Shown here: positions 43,390 to 51,760 of the stretch, in pieces
Numbering within the stretch: position 1 is the stretch's first letter
Layout of the letters: every line of letters starts with the position of its first letter
From: Planobispora rosea
GTDB taxonomy: Bacteria; Actinomycetota; Actinomycetes; Streptosporangiales; Streptosporangiaceae
Length of the DNA stretch: 64,000 nt
Direction: 5' to 3'
NCBI RefSeq assembly: GCF_014648175.1
Contig: NZ_BMQP01000015.1
Span: 62,001 to 126,000 of the forward strand
Position numbers and translations under genes: made by a program
The notes under the pieces: model-generated
Databases searched by the model: none
What the model was told of the DNA's origin: nothing
Seen by the model: only the letters and a program-made list of their open reading frames with translations

Positions 43390-44577
43390 TCAGCGGGTCC
43401 GGCGGGCGATGAAGGCGATGATCCCGGTGGCCCCGACCGCCACGGCCAGCCAGAGGGCGACGACCGAGAACGGCACCCCCGCGTCGTCCTGGCGGTCCGC
43501 AGCCTCCGTACCGCCCCCCGACGCCTCCGAATCGGCGCGCGAACCGGCCCCCGTCCCGGTGCCCGGTCCCGGCGTGGGCTCCGGTGCCGGCGTGGGTGTG
43601 GAGGCCGCCGCTTCCCGCACTTCGTCGGGCAGCGGCACGCGGTAGACCGGGCTGTCACTCCCCTCCGTGCCCGTCAGCAGCGCCGTGCCGTCGGCGGTGT
43701 ACGCGATCGACTCGGCCTGCTCCAGCGACGGCATCGCTACCCGGGCCAGTTGCTCGCCGGGCGCGCTGTAGACCGTGGCGGAGATGTACGTGCGGATCAC
43801 GAAGCTCGACCCGTCGGGGGCGTAGGCGGCGTCGGTCGCCATGATGGGGGCCGGGCCCACCCGGCGCAGGATGTTGACCCTGCCGGTGCGCAGTCGCGCC
43901 GGAGCCTGGTAGATCGAGCCGGAGAACTCCTTGCTCACGATGTACAGGCGGCCGGTCCCGGGATGAACCATGATCCCTTCGGCGTTGTGCCCGCCGTCCT
44001 CGTAGCGGAAGCGGTAGCGCACGGCGGGCAGGGTGGCGTCCCGCAGCGAGGACGGCTCCCGCACCTTGTAGACGGAGACGTCGGGCCAGGCTCCGTCGAA
44101 GTTGTCGCCGATGTCGGCGAACCAGAGCACCCCGCGACCGGTCTGCGGGTCGCGGGAGGCCGCCATCCCCTCCCAGTCGCGGGCGGCGGCGCCCCGCAGG
44201 GTGAACGTCGCCCGGGTCCGCCCGTCGCCCCCGACCGCGAAGAAGACCGGCCCGGCATCGCTGTCGTTGTGGGTGTAGTAGACGTCCTCGTGCGCGGGTG
44301 AGAGCGCCAGCCCGCTCGACTCGGTGATCCGTTTGTCCCGGAACCGGAAGAGGACCCGCCCCTCCTCCTCGTCCGGCGCGACCGGCGTCCCGCTCCCGAG
44401 CACCGTACTCTCCCGGTTCTCCCGGTTCTCCCGGTTCTCCCGGTCCTCGCGGGTCTCGCGCACCGTGCTGCCGTGCGCCTCGCCGCTCCACGCCCCGGCT
44501 CCGGTGAGAACCGTCACCGCGACCGCCCCGGCCGCGATGAACCCTCGAATCAGGACATCCCCCGCTCTGCTCCGCAT
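43390..44577 (-). CDS. Secreted, membrane-anchored beta-propeller-like protein
   Basis: A protein of 395 residues: a signal peptide (FIAAGAVAVTVLTGAGAW), then repeated 40- to 50-residue beta-rich segments (YYTHNDSDAGPVFFAV, WFADIGDNFDGAWPDVSVYKV, EGIMVHPGTGRLYIVSKE, TDAAYAPDGSSFVIRTY) that fit a propeller. A Thr/Pro/Gly-rich stalk follows, then a C-terminal helix (SVVALWLAVAVGATGIIAFI) and RRTR. The layout is that of an extracellular protein tethered by its C terminus. An RENRENREN stretch after the signal comes from a 9-bp tandem DNA repeat (about 44408-44450). The catalytic role is unknown. Confidence 0.75.
   Translation of the reverse strand: MRSRAGDVLIRGFIAAGAVAVTVLTGAGAWSGEAHGSTVRETREDRENRENRENRESTVLGSGTPVAPDEEEGRVLFRFRDKRITESSGLALSPAHEDVYYTHNDSDAGPVFFAVGGDGRTRATFTLRGAAARDWEGMAASRDPQTGRGVLWFADIGDNFDGAWPDVSVYKVREPSSLRDATLPAVRYRFRYEDGGHNAEGIMVHPGTGRLYIVSKEFSGSIYQAPARLRTGRVNILRRVGPAPIMATDAAYAPDGSSFVIRTYISATVYSAPGEQLARVAMPSLEQAESIAYTADGTALLTGTEGSDSPVYRVPLPDEVREAAASTPTPAPEPTPGPGTGTGAGSRADSEASGGGTEAADRQDDAGVPFSVVALWLAVAVGATGIIAFIARRTR
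44408..44450. repeat. 9-bp tandem repeat inside a coding region
   Basis: Four to five copies of TCTCCCGGT encode RENRENREN-type residues just after the signal peptide of the propeller-like protein. The copy number is probably variable. Confidence 0.7.
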
Positions 44578-44770
44578 TCAGCAATCATGCCTCGACAGCA
44601 GCTCGCGCAGGCGCCGCAGGAGCCGTTCGTCCGCGTCGAGGATCTCCCCGGCGTTGTCGAACCGGGCGATCGCCCGCGGGGAGCCGCACGAACTGCCGGG
44701 CGAGCGGGTCTTCGTCCCGGCCGATGCCGCGGACGCGCTACTTCGCCAGGATGAAGGGCGAAGTCGAGCT
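44578..44770 (-). pseudogene. Broken 3' end of an unknown gene
   Basis: On the minus strand codons ending at TGA 44578-44580 read ...RAIARFDNAGEILD and RRLRELLSRHDC, with good GC-rich codon use. The upstream part continues in another frame (GRDEDPLARQFVRLP), so a frameshift near 44685 has occurred and no start can be found. The stop abuts the ATG of the propeller gene (TGAATG), so the two were once coupled. I do not recognise the family. The rest of the 44771-44977 stretch shows no gene. Confidence 0.4.
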
Positions 44771-44977
44771 GACGTCCGTCGGCGAACCGGCGCAGGAGAT
44801 CGCGATGCTCTGGAGCGGCCACGAGGTCACCGCCCACCGTGTCGCCTGGCCGTTCTCCGTCCGCATCGTCAGAGGTGCACCTCCCAGGCGGACGGCGCGG
44901 ATCGAAAACGCGGGGAAGGGATGGCGGACAGCGACGAAGAAGGGGTGTTCCCGTTCTCACCGCAGAGAGACTCTTGC

Positions 44978-45514
44978 ATGATCACAGCTCCTGACGAGGT
45001 GTCGATCACCGACCCCGAGCGGTTCGGCGTCGTCTTCGACACCCACTACGAGGAGATCCGCCGCTACATCGGACGCCGGCTCGATCTCGACATCGCCGAG
45101 GACCTCGCGGCGGAGACCTTCCTGATCGCCTTCCGCCGGCGCGACCGGTTCGACCCCGCGCGGGGTTCGGTACGGCCCTGGCTGTACGGCATCGCCACCA
45201 ACCTGGTGGGCCGGCACCGCCGGGCGGAGCTGCGCCGCTACCGGGCCCTGGCCAAGGCCGGGCCGCCCCCGGACGACGACGGCCACGACCAGCGGGTGGT
45301 GGACCGCGTCTCGGCGGGGGTGACAGCCGGCCGGCTCTCGGGGGCGCTGGCGCGGCTGCCGCGCGGGGAACGCGACGCGGTCCTGCTCGCCGCCTACGGC
45401 GGGCTCACCTACGACGAGATCGCCGAGGCCCTCGGGGTGGCCTACGGCACCGTGGCCTCCCGGCTCAGCCGGGCCAGGGCCAAGCTGCGCGACTGGCTGG
45501 GAGTGGAGATCTGA
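44978..45514 (+). CDS. ECF RNA polymerase sigma factor
   Basis: A protein of 178 residues. Region 2 (FGVVFDTHYEEIRRYIGRRLD, AEDLAAETFLIAFRRRDRF, PWLYGIATNLVGRHRRAE) and region 4 (ALARLPRGERDAVLLAAYGGLTYDEIAEALGVAYGTVASRLSRARAKLR) are intact. The ATG at 44978 is used because the conserved part begins soon after. An in-frame ATG at 44921 with GGGGAAGGG upstream is an alternative. The stop overlaps the next gene by one base (TGATG), whose product is the likely membrane partner. Confidence 0.92.
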   Translation: MITAPDEVSITDPERFGVVFDTHYEEIRRYIGRRLDLDIAEDLAAETFLIAFRRRDRFDPARGSVRPWLYGIATNLVGRHRRAELRRYRALAKAGPPPDDDGHDQRVVDRVSAGVTAGRLSGALARLPRGERDAVLLAAYGGLTYDEIAEALGVAYGTVASRLSRARAKLRDWLGVEI

Positions 45515-46656
45515 TGAACGACTTCAAGATCATCGACGACGTGATGCCCGACGTCCCCCCTCCGGCGGCCGGTACGGTCGCCGGGGCGAGGGCCCGCGCG
45601 TTCCGGCCCCACCGCTCCGGCCGCCGCTTTCCCGCATGGGCGGGCGTCCTGGTGGCGGCCACCGCCACGGTCGCGGTGATCGGCACGGCCGTCGCGGTCC
45701 CACTCCTGGGAGACGGCGCGGACGGCCGGGCGGGAGACGGCGTGACGGCCACGGCCACCGCGCTGAGCGCCGACCCCAGTGCCGAGGAGGTGCTCGACGC
45801 CGTCGCGGACCGGCTGGCCCGGCGCCAGGAGCCCGAGCGCGCGCACTGGCGCGTGGAGATGGACCGGTTCGTCCGGTTGTCGTTCGATGGAGGGAAGTTC
45901 CTGGTCGAGGAGCGGGGCAGGGAGGTCCGCTGGGCGGGTCCGGACGGCCCGACCGTCATCGTGGTCTCCTCGGTCGGGGCCGAGCCCCTCACCGCCGCCG
46001 ACCGGGCGGCGTGGGAGAAGGCGGGCTCGCCCCGCATCTGCGGGGCGGACAGCGACTGTGACAACGACCAGATTCCCTACGGCCGCACCCGGTACATCCC
46101 TCACCTTCCACAGGACTACGGCCTGTCCAGCGTTCAGCTGACCCCGCAGGAGCTCCGCGAGCTGCCCCAGGACCCTGCGGAGCTGAAGGAGGAGATCCTG
46201 GAGCGCTGGGCGGCGGCGCTGAAGGACATCGAGAACAGTGACACTCCCGCCGGGGGGAACACCCCCTCGGACGACGAGAAGGTGTGGTGGGTGGGCACGG
46301 GCCTGCTCATCGAGACCCCGGCCACCCCGCAGACCAGGGCGGCCGCTCTGCGCATGTTGTCCGCCCTCCCGGACGTGCGGATCACCGACGGCTCCCGGGA
46401 CGTCGAGGGACGGGCGGGCCTGGCCCTCACGCGCGAGACCGGCGGGCCGTACGCGGAGCGGATCGTGATCGACCGGGCCACGGGTGACCCCCTGGCGCTG
46501 GAGGAGGTTCTCACCGCGCCCGTGCCCAATCTGAAGGGCCTTCCGGCCGGGAGCGTGGCCTTCTCCCGGCTGGTCCGGCGGATCGGCTGGACCGACGAGG
46601 CCCCCGTCCTCCCCGAGGGCTGCACCCCGAGAGCCAAGAAGGAGTGCCTCCGGTAG
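45514..46656 (+). CDS. Membrane-anchored partner of the ECF sigma factor (CU044_5270-like)
   Basis: A protein of 380 residues. A short N-terminal cytosolic part (about 45 residues, MNDFKIIDDVMPDVPPP) is followed by one TM helix (AGVLVAATATVAVIGTAVAV) and a large extracytoplasmic domain of about 300 residues (VWWVGTGLLIETPATPQTRAAALRMLSALP). One-base overlap with the sigma gene and this topology fit an anti-sigma or sensor role. The cytosolic part lacks the HxxxCxxC zinc motif of the ZAS family. The fold resembles the CU044_5270-type proteins found beside ECF sigma genes in actinomycetes. Confidence 0.8.
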   Translation: MNDFKIIDDVMPDVPPPAAGTVAGARARAFRPHRSGRRFPAWAGVLVAATATVAVIGTAVAVPLLGDGADGRAGDGVTATATALSADPSAEEVLDAVADRLARRQEPERAHWRVEMDRFVRLSFDGGKFLVEERGREVRWAGPDGPTVIVVSSVGAEPLTAADRAAWEKAGSPRICGADSDCDNDQIPYGRTRYIPHLPQDYGLSSVQLTPQELRELPQDPAELKEEILERWAAALKDIENSDTPAGGNTPSDDEKVWWVGTGLLIETPATPQTRAAALRMLSALPDVRITDGSRDVEGRAGLALTRETGGPYAERIVIDRATGDPLALEEVLTAPVPNLKGLPAGSVAFSRLVRRIGWTDEAPVLPEGCTPRAKKECLR

Positions 46657-46674
46657 CACCGTGACCGCGGCCTT

Positions 46675-46719
46675 GGAGGCACACCTCTGAGAGTCACAGC
46701 TCTTATGAGGTATGCCTCC
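46675..46719 (+). terminator. Long imperfect hairpin after the sigma operon
   Basis: GGAGGCA-c-ACCTC-tg-AGAG (46675-46693) pairs with CTCT-tat-GAGGT-a-TGCCTCC (46700-46719) around a 6-nt loop. It lies 19 nt after the stop. The remaining stretch 46720-46997 holds no gene that I can support; it contains TTGACA at 46737. Confidence 0.65.
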
Positions 46720-46997
46720 GAGGAGCCGCTCAGTGATTGACAGACTCGATCACGTCTTCGCCCGGGACGCGGGGTGGTCCGCGCCGAGCAGGGCGGCACG
46801 GCCCGGCGATCGCCTCCGGGCACTCGCTCCGGGGAGGCGGAATCGTCCTCGTCGATCTCCCCGGCTGTACGGCCGGACGGCCTGAGGCAGGACGCGCTCC
46901 GCCCTTGGCGGCCCTCGATGGGAACCCTGTCATCCGGTATGTGTCTCGCCCGATTTCTCCCTCCGGGGAGCCCGTGCCTGGGATAGCGTGGCCCGCC

Positions 46998-47702
46998 ATG
47001 ACCGACTTCATCGCCGTTCCCTTCTACGACCTGTTCCAGGAGAACGGGCACGTGCCGAAGATCCGCGAGAAGCTGCCCGCCCTGCTGACCGGGGTGACGC
47101 GGAGCATCCTGGAGATCGGCGCGGGAACCGGGCTGATCACCACGTCGCTGGCCGACTGCACGCCCGCCGAGGTCTTCGCGCTGGAGCCCTCGGCGGGCAT
47201 GCGCGCGGTCCTGCTGTCGCGGCTGGCCGAGCGCCCGGAGCTGCTGGAGCGGGTGACCGTGCTCCCGTACGACGCCCTGAGCCTGGATCTGGCCGAGCCG
47301 GTCGAGGCCATGGTGATGATCAATGTGATGTACGCCCTGGAGCCCGACTACCGCAAGCGGATGTGGCCGGTGCTGGCGGAGCGGCTGGAGCCCGGCGGCC
47401 TGCTCGCGTTCACCTGGAGCCCCGGGGGCGCCCCGGAGCCGCGCCCGCTCCAGGAGCTGGAGTCGCGCCGGGTGGGCCGGCACACCTACCGGGTCTCTTC
47501 GGAGATCACCTCCTCCGAGGCGGAGGCCTTCACGGCCCGCCACCTCTACCAGGTCGTCGAGGGCGACACGGTGATCGCCGAGGAGGAGATCGTCGGCTCC
47601 GCCTACCGCCCTCTCCGGGAGACGATCGAGGCGGAGCTGACCGGGGCGGGCTTCGTCCAGGCCGAGGCACCCGAGGGGATGCTGGGCTGGCGGCTCGGCT
47701 GA
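46998..47702 (+). CDS. Class I SAM-dependent methyltransferase
   Basis: A protein of 234 residues with motif I ILEIGAGTGLITTSLA, an acidic residue in motif II (VFALEPSAGM) and MVMINVMYALEP before the motif-IV/post region LEPGGLLAFTWSP. The fold is that of small-molecule methyltransferases. The ATG at 46998 starts the conserved region. The acceptor is unknown, and the neighbours give no hint. Confidence 0.88.
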   Translation: MTDFIAVPFYDLFQENGHVPKIREKLPALLTGVTRSILEIGAGTGLITTSLADCTPAEVFALEPSAGMRAVLLSRLAERPELLERVTVLPYDALSLDLAEPVEAMVMINVMYALEPDYRKRMWPVLAERLEPGGLLAFTWSPGGAPEPRPLQELESRRVGRHTYRVSSEITSSEAEAFTARHLYQVVEGDTVIAEEEIVGSAYRPLRETIEAELTGAGFVQAEAPEGMLGWRLG

Positions 47703-47748
47703 GGCCGGGAGAGCCCCGCCGACGCGTCCGGACGCTTCGGAGCGGGGC

Positions 47749-47779
47749 TCGCCTGGAGTGCACTCCAGGTGCCTAGGGT
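47749..47779 (+). promoter_or_regulatory. MerR-type promoter with 18-bp palindromic operator
   Basis: A perfect 18-bp palindrome, CCTGGAGTG-CACTCCAGG, lies at 47752-47769. It sits between a weak -35 (TCGCCT, 47749-47754) and a good -10 (TAGGGT, 47774-47779) separated by 19 bp, instead of the usual 17. A long spacer holding a palindrome is the mark of MerR-family activation. No MerR gene is adjacent. Confidence 0.6.
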
Positions 47780-47786
47780 GGAGCGT

Positions 47787-48755
47787 ATGGACTATACGCA
47801 GCTTGGCCGTACCGGCCTGAAGGTCAGCCGCCTCTGTCTGGGCACCATGAACTTCGGCCCCGCGACCACGCAGGAAGACTCCTTCGCGATCATGGACCAC
47901 GCCCACGAGCTGGGGATCAACTTCTTCGACACGGCCAACGTCTACGGCTGGAAGAAGGGTGAGGGGATCACCGAGAACATCATCGGGCGCTGGTTCGCCC
48001 AGGGCGGCGGCCGTCGTGAGAAGACGGTCATCGCCACGAAGCTCTACGGCGGGATGGGCGACTGGCCCAACGAGGACCGGCTTTCCGCGCTCAACATCCG
48101 CCGCGCCTGCGACGCGTCGCTCAAGCGCATGCAGACCGACTACATCGACCTCTACCAGGCCCACCACGTCGACCGGAACACCCCGTTCGAGGAGTTCTGG
48201 GAGGCCATGGACATCCTGAAGCAGCAGGGCAAGATCCTGTACGTCGGGTCGTCCAACTTCGCGGGCTGGCACATCGCCAAGGCGCAGGAGACCGCCCGCC
48301 GCCGCAACTCCGTCGGCCTGGTCTCCGAGCAGACGCACTACAACCTGCTCGTGCGCCCCGCCGAGCTTGAGGTCATCCCGGTCTGCGAGGACTACGGACT
48401 CGGCCTGATCCCGTGGAGCCCGCTCGCGGGCGGCCTGCTCGGCGGCATCCTCCGGAAGATCGACAAGGGCCGCTCGGCTTCGGAGAACATCGTCAGGGAG
48501 CTGGAGAAGCACCGGAGCAAGATCGAGCAGTACGAGGCGTTCTGCGACGAGCTCGGCGCGGACCCGGCCGACGTCGGCCTGGCCTGGCTGCTCCACCAGA
48601 GGGTCGTCACCGCGCCGATCATCGGCCCGCGTACGCTCGCCCAGCTCGACGGGAACGTCAAGTCCCTGGACATCACGCTGGACGAGCAGGCGCTGGCCCG
48701 CCTGGACGAGATCTTCCCGGGGTTCAAGACGGCTCCCGAGGAGTACGCCTGGTAG
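47787..48755 (+). CDS. Aldo/keto reductase (YakC/Kvbeta-like)
   Basis: A protein of 322 residues starting MDYTQLGRTGLKVSRL. The tetrad is Asp and Tyr in FFDTANVYGW, Lys in IATKLYGG and His in YQAHHVD. The GxxGN-like and SNF segments (VGSSNFAGWHI) and C-terminal APIIGPRTLAQLDGN are typical of AKR family members related to the potassium-channel beta subunits. It is regulated by the palindromic promoter immediately upstream. It was not derived from a recent duplication of the reductase at 11869-12852, since the two differ in most positions. Confidence 0.93.
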   Translation: MDYTQLGRTGLKVSRLCLGTMNFGPATTQEDSFAIMDHAHELGINFFDTANVYGWKKGEGITENIIGRWFAQGGGRREKTVIATKLYGGMGDWPNEDRLSALNIRRACDASLKRMQTDYIDLYQAHHVDRNTPFEEFWEAMDILKQQGKILYVGSSNFAGWHIAKAQETARRRNSVGLVSEQTHYNLLVRPAELEVIPVCEDYGLGLIPWSPLAGGLLGGILRKIDKGRSASENIVRELEKHRSKIEQYEAFCDELGADPADVGLAWLLHQRVVTAPIIGPRTLAQLDGNVKSLDITLDEQALARLDEIFPGFKTAPEEYAW

Positions 48756-48869
48756 GGGCCCGGCAGACGGCCGGGAAGCGGCTCCGCGGGACGGCGGTCG
48801 GGGCGCTCAGGGGGGCTCAGGAAGGCCCGGGAAGGCTCAGCAGGGCCCGGGAGAGGGGCTCGGGAGGGC

Positions 48870-48953
48870 TCAGGAGATGAGAGTGCCGATCACCACGAGG
48901 AGCACGAGCAGCGCGAGCACCGTGGGCAGCAGCCACTGACGGGGACGATCCAC
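48870..48953 (-). CDS. Small single-pass membrane protein, 27 aa
   Basis: Starts VDRPRQWLLPTVL at GTG 48953; the rest is a single hydrophobic helix (LALLVLLVVIGTLIS). It lies 10 bp after the stop of the RNA phosphodiesterase gene, on the same strand. The Shine-Dalgarno (AGGG) is poorly spaced, so the call rests on the hydrophobic pattern and operon position. Confidence 0.4.
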   Translation of the reverse strand: MDRPRQWLLPTVLALLVLLVVIGTLIS

Positions 48954-48963
48954 GCCCTGGAGC

Positions 48964-49581
48964 CTAGCTCTGCCCACGGGGTGTCCGCGCCCCGAGGGGC
49001 CATTCGGCGATGGGCTCGTAGCGGACCCCGGCCCCGAGGTGGCTTCTCACCAGATGGACGGACTCCGCCTCCCACGGGCTCCCGGCGAACCCCTCGAAGG
49101 CCCCGACCAGGGCGCGCACGTCGGTCTCCTCACGTGACCTGGCCAGGGTCAGGTGCGGCCGGAACCGCTTGCTCTCATCCACCTGTACGGCTCCCGCCCG
49201 CCGGGCCCCGGCCGCCAGGGACTCGGCCAGGCGGACGAGCGGGGACCGGCCGCGGGTCCCCGTACCGTCGTCGCGGGAACCCCCTCCTCCGCCCTCACGC
49301 AGACCGGACCAGAAGACGCGCGCCCGGCGGGCCGAGGGGAACGCGCCCGCGCCGGTGAACGCCAGCGTCATCGGCGCGTACCGGGAGGCGGCGCGCCCGA
49401 GCCGGGTCTCCAGCCCGGGCAGGACCTCCTCCGGCACCTCACCGAGGAACGCCAGCGTCAGATGCCAGTTCTCCTGGTCGATCCAGCGGAGCCGGGGCCA
49501 GGCCGCGCGGTGCGGACCGAGCGCGCGGGCGAGCTCATCGAGCACCGGCCGCGGCGGCAGCAACCCCACGAACAGCCGCAT
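48964..49581 (-). CDS. thpR: RNA 2',3'-cyclic phosphodiesterase
   Basis: A protein of 205 residues of the 2H phosphoesterase family. Both catalytic HxTx motifs are present: H40LTL and H143LTL, with MRLFVGLLPP at the start. A Gly/Arg/Asp-rich insertion of about 20 residues (97-113) separates the halves. It hydrolyses RNA 2',3'-cyclic phosphates and could heal or edit tRNA ends. The ATG overlaps the 3' end of the exporter gene by 47 nt, so they are in one minus-strand operon with MarR. Confidence 0.93.
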   Translation of the reverse strand: MRLFVGLLPPRPVLDELARALGPHRAAWPRLRWIDQENWHLTLAFLGEVPEEVLPGLETRLGRAASRYAPMTLAFTGAGAFPSARRARVFWSGLREGGGGGSRDDGTGTRGRSPLVRLAESLAAGARRAGAVQVDESKRFRPHLTLARSREETDVRALVGAFEGFAGSPWEAESVHLVRSHLGAGVRYEPIAEWPLGARTPRGQS

Positions 49582-51217
49582 GCGACCTCCTGCCGATCAC
49601 CTTGCTCAGCATTATCGCCGCGCCGACGCCGAGCAGGGTGAGCGCCCCGCCGACCATCACGCCCGCGCGCGGGCCCCCCAGGTCCGCGATCCAGCCGAGC
49701 AGCGGCGCGCCGATCGGGGCGCCGCCGGTGAACACCAACACGTAGATGCCCATCACCCGGCCGCGCATCTCCGGCGAGGTCCCGAGCTGGACACTGGAGT
49801 TGGCGGAGGTGTTGACCGAGATCAGCGCGATCCCGGTGGGGACGAGCAGAAGCAGGTAGAGCGGGTACCACGGGGCCAGGCCGGTGGCGATCTGGAACAG
49901 GCCGAACGAGACCGCGCCGCCGATCAGCAGCTTCCGGCTGGGCTTGACCCGCCGGGCCGCCATCAGCGCACCGCCCAGCGCACCCACCGCGAACACGCTG
50001 GAGGCCAGGCCGAAGGAGGCCGCGCCCTCGGCGGAGGAGGCCGCGCCCGAGCCGAAGACCTCACTGGCCATCAGCGCTATCGACATCGAGAACGACTGCG
50101 TGCACAGCGAGACGAAGGCGACCAGCAGGATCGGCATGAGCAGTTCCTGCCGCTCCAGCACGTAGCGCAGGCCCTCGCGGAGCTGTCCCTTCTCCCGGGG
50201 CACCGGCTCGGGAGTGGTCAGCTCCGAGGCGCGCATCATCACCAGACCGCCGAGCACGGCCACGAACGAGACCGCGTTGACCAGGAAGATCGGACCGGTC
50301 CCGCCGAGCACGGAGATCAGCACACCGGCGACGGCCGGGCCGACCACGCGGGCCAGGTTGAAGCTGGAGGCGTTCAGCGCGATGGCGTTGGGCAGGTCCT
50401 TGCGGCCGACCATCTCGACCACGAACGCCTGCCGGGTCGGCACCTCGACGCAGGCGATGAGGCCGAGCGCGAAGGCCATCACCCAGACGTGCCAGACCTG
50501 CACGACCCCGGTGACGGTGAGCACGCCCATGGTGAGCGCGAGCAGGCCCAGGAGCGACTGGGCGACGAAGAGCAGCTTCCGCTTGGGGTAGCGGTCGGCG
50601 AGCATGCCGCCCCAGAGCCCGAACAGCACCATCGGCAGGAACTGCAGCGCCGTGGTCACGCCCAGCGCGGTGGCGCTGCCGGCCGTCAGGCTCAGCACCA
50701 GCAGGTCCTGGGCGGTGCGCTGCATCCATCCGCCGACGTTGGAGACCACGCCGCCGATCGAGAAGAGCCGGTAGTTGTAGTTGCTCAGCGAGCGGAACAT
50801 CCCGCCCCGGGCCTCCGGTACGGCCTGGGCCGTCCCGGTCTCCGCGGCCTGCACCTCCCGCGCGGCGGCCTCGCGCGCGACCTTCCGCCGCCGCAGCCGC
50901 GCCTTCAGCCCCAGCTTCCGGCCGGGTACGGCGGGCCGCTCGGCCTTCTCGGTGCTCTCAGGAACGGCGGCGGGCTCGGAAATCCGCGTCCCGGCACTCT
51001 CGGTGTGCTCGGTGTGCTCGGCGTTCTTGGCGCTCTCGGTGTGCTCGGGAACGGCCGACGATTCGGAAACCCGTGCCTCGGCCCCTGCGGGGGCGGCCGA
51101 GGCACCGCGTTCCTCAGGCTCGGCTAGATCCGGCTGAGCTTCTCCAGAATCGGAGCCGCCTGCCGGAGCACCGCCCGCTCCTCGGGTGTCAGCTCCTTCA
51201 GCCGCTGCGTCAACCAC
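49535..51217 (-). CDS. MFS exporter with long charged N-terminal extension
   Basis: The core from residue 140 (MFRSLSNYNYRLFSIGGVVS) has 12 membrane helices and MFS motif A (GGMLADRYPKRKLL), of the EntS/enterobactin-exporter type. In front of it the same frame runs on with strong GC3 codon use through about 110 Glu/Pro/His/Ser- then Arg-rich residues (SESSAVPEHTES, EHTEHTES, RRRKVAREAAARE). No start codon lies between 50849 and the MarR stop. The first usable codon upstream is GTG 51217, inside the MarR gene. I therefore choose 51217. GTG 50849 or ATG 50801 are the shorter alternatives. It probably exports the MarR ligand. Confidence 0.75.
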   Translation of the reverse strand: MVDAAAEGADTRGAGGAPAGGSDSGEAQPDLAEPEERGASAAPAGAEARVSESSAVPEHTESAKNAEHTEHTESAGTRISEPAAVPESTEKAERPAVPGRKLGLKARLRRRKVAREAAAREVQAAETGTAQAVPEARGGMFRSLSNYNYRLFSIGGVVSNVGGWMQRTAQDLLVLSLTAGSATALGVTTALQFLPMVLFGLWGGMLADRYPKRKLLFVAQSLLGLLALTMGVLTVTGVVQVWHVWVMAFALGLIACVEVPTRQAFVVEMVGRKDLPNAIALNASSFNLARVVGPAVAGVLISVLGGTGPIFLVNAVSFVAVLGGLVMMRASELTTPEPVPREKGQLREGLRYVLERQELLMPILLVAFVSLCTQSFSMSIALMASEVFGSGAASSAEGAASFGLASSVFAVGALGGALMAARRVKPSRKLLIGGAVSFGLFQIATGLAPWYPLYLLLLVPTGIALISVNTSANSSVQLGTSPEMRGRVMGIYVLVFTGGAPIGAPLLGWIADLGGPRAGVMVGGALTLLGVGAAIMLSKVIGRRSHAAVRGVAAAAAGAR

Positions 51218-51579
51218 GCCTCCCTGCGGCGGCGCTCCTCCTTCAGCAGCGCCGAACCCTCGGCGGTCACGCTCACGGTCACCTGCCGCCGGTCGGTCGG
51301 GTGCGGCGTACGCGACACCAGCCCCCGCTCTTCCAGCGCGGCGATCACGCGCGTCATCGAGGGCGGCTGCACCTTCTCGTGCTCGGCCAATTCGCCGGGG
51401 GTTATCCCGGAATGCTGTTCCACGGCGACGAGCGTCGCGACCTGGGTGGGGGTCAGCGAGTGGCCCGTGCCCTGCCTGCGCAGGCGCCTGGTCAGACGCG
51501 CCAGTGACACGCGCAGCGCCGATGCCAGACCGGCGTCGCTGCGCAGGTTCGCGACGGGGTCCTTCCTGGGTGAACTCAT
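51124..51579 (-). CDS. MarR-family regulator
   Basis: A protein of about 151 residues starting MSSPRKDP at ATG 51579 (TTG 51585 is also possible). The winged helix reads LTPTQVATLVAVEQHSGITPGELAEHEKVQPPSMTRVIAALEERGLVSR, with the conserved wing DRRQVTVSVT. It overlaps the start of the exporter gene and has a palindrome over its own start, so it probably represses itself and the exporter and is released by the exported compound. Confidence 0.92.
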   Translation of the reverse strand: MSSPRKDPVANLRSDAGLASALRVSLARLTRRLRRQGTGHSLTPTQVATLVAVEQHSGITPGELAEHEKVQPPSMTRVIAALEERGLVSRTPHPTDRRQVTVSVTAEGSALLKEERRRREAWLTQRLKELTPEERAVLRQAAPILEKLSRI

Positions 51580-51581
51580 TT

Positions 51582-51601
51582 GCAAGACTCATTACTCTTG
51601 C
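51582..51601 (-). promoter_or_regulatory. MarR operator candidate
   Basis: GCAAGA-N8-TCTTGC, a perfect 6-bp inverted repeat, ends 3 nt before the marR ATG. Size and symmetry fit a MarR box that blocks both transcription and ribosome entry. Confidence 0.6.
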
Positions 51602-51760
51602 TAACGATAGCCAACCGCGTCACATTCCCTCCACCGAGTTTTTATTCCCGCGAGCCGTACAGCGTGCCAGACACACTCCTGATCCCCAACCCGCGGACAG
51701 CGGCTCCGGGGGTGAGATCGACCTCACTCCCGGCCGGCGCCGCACAGGCCCGCGCCCGGC

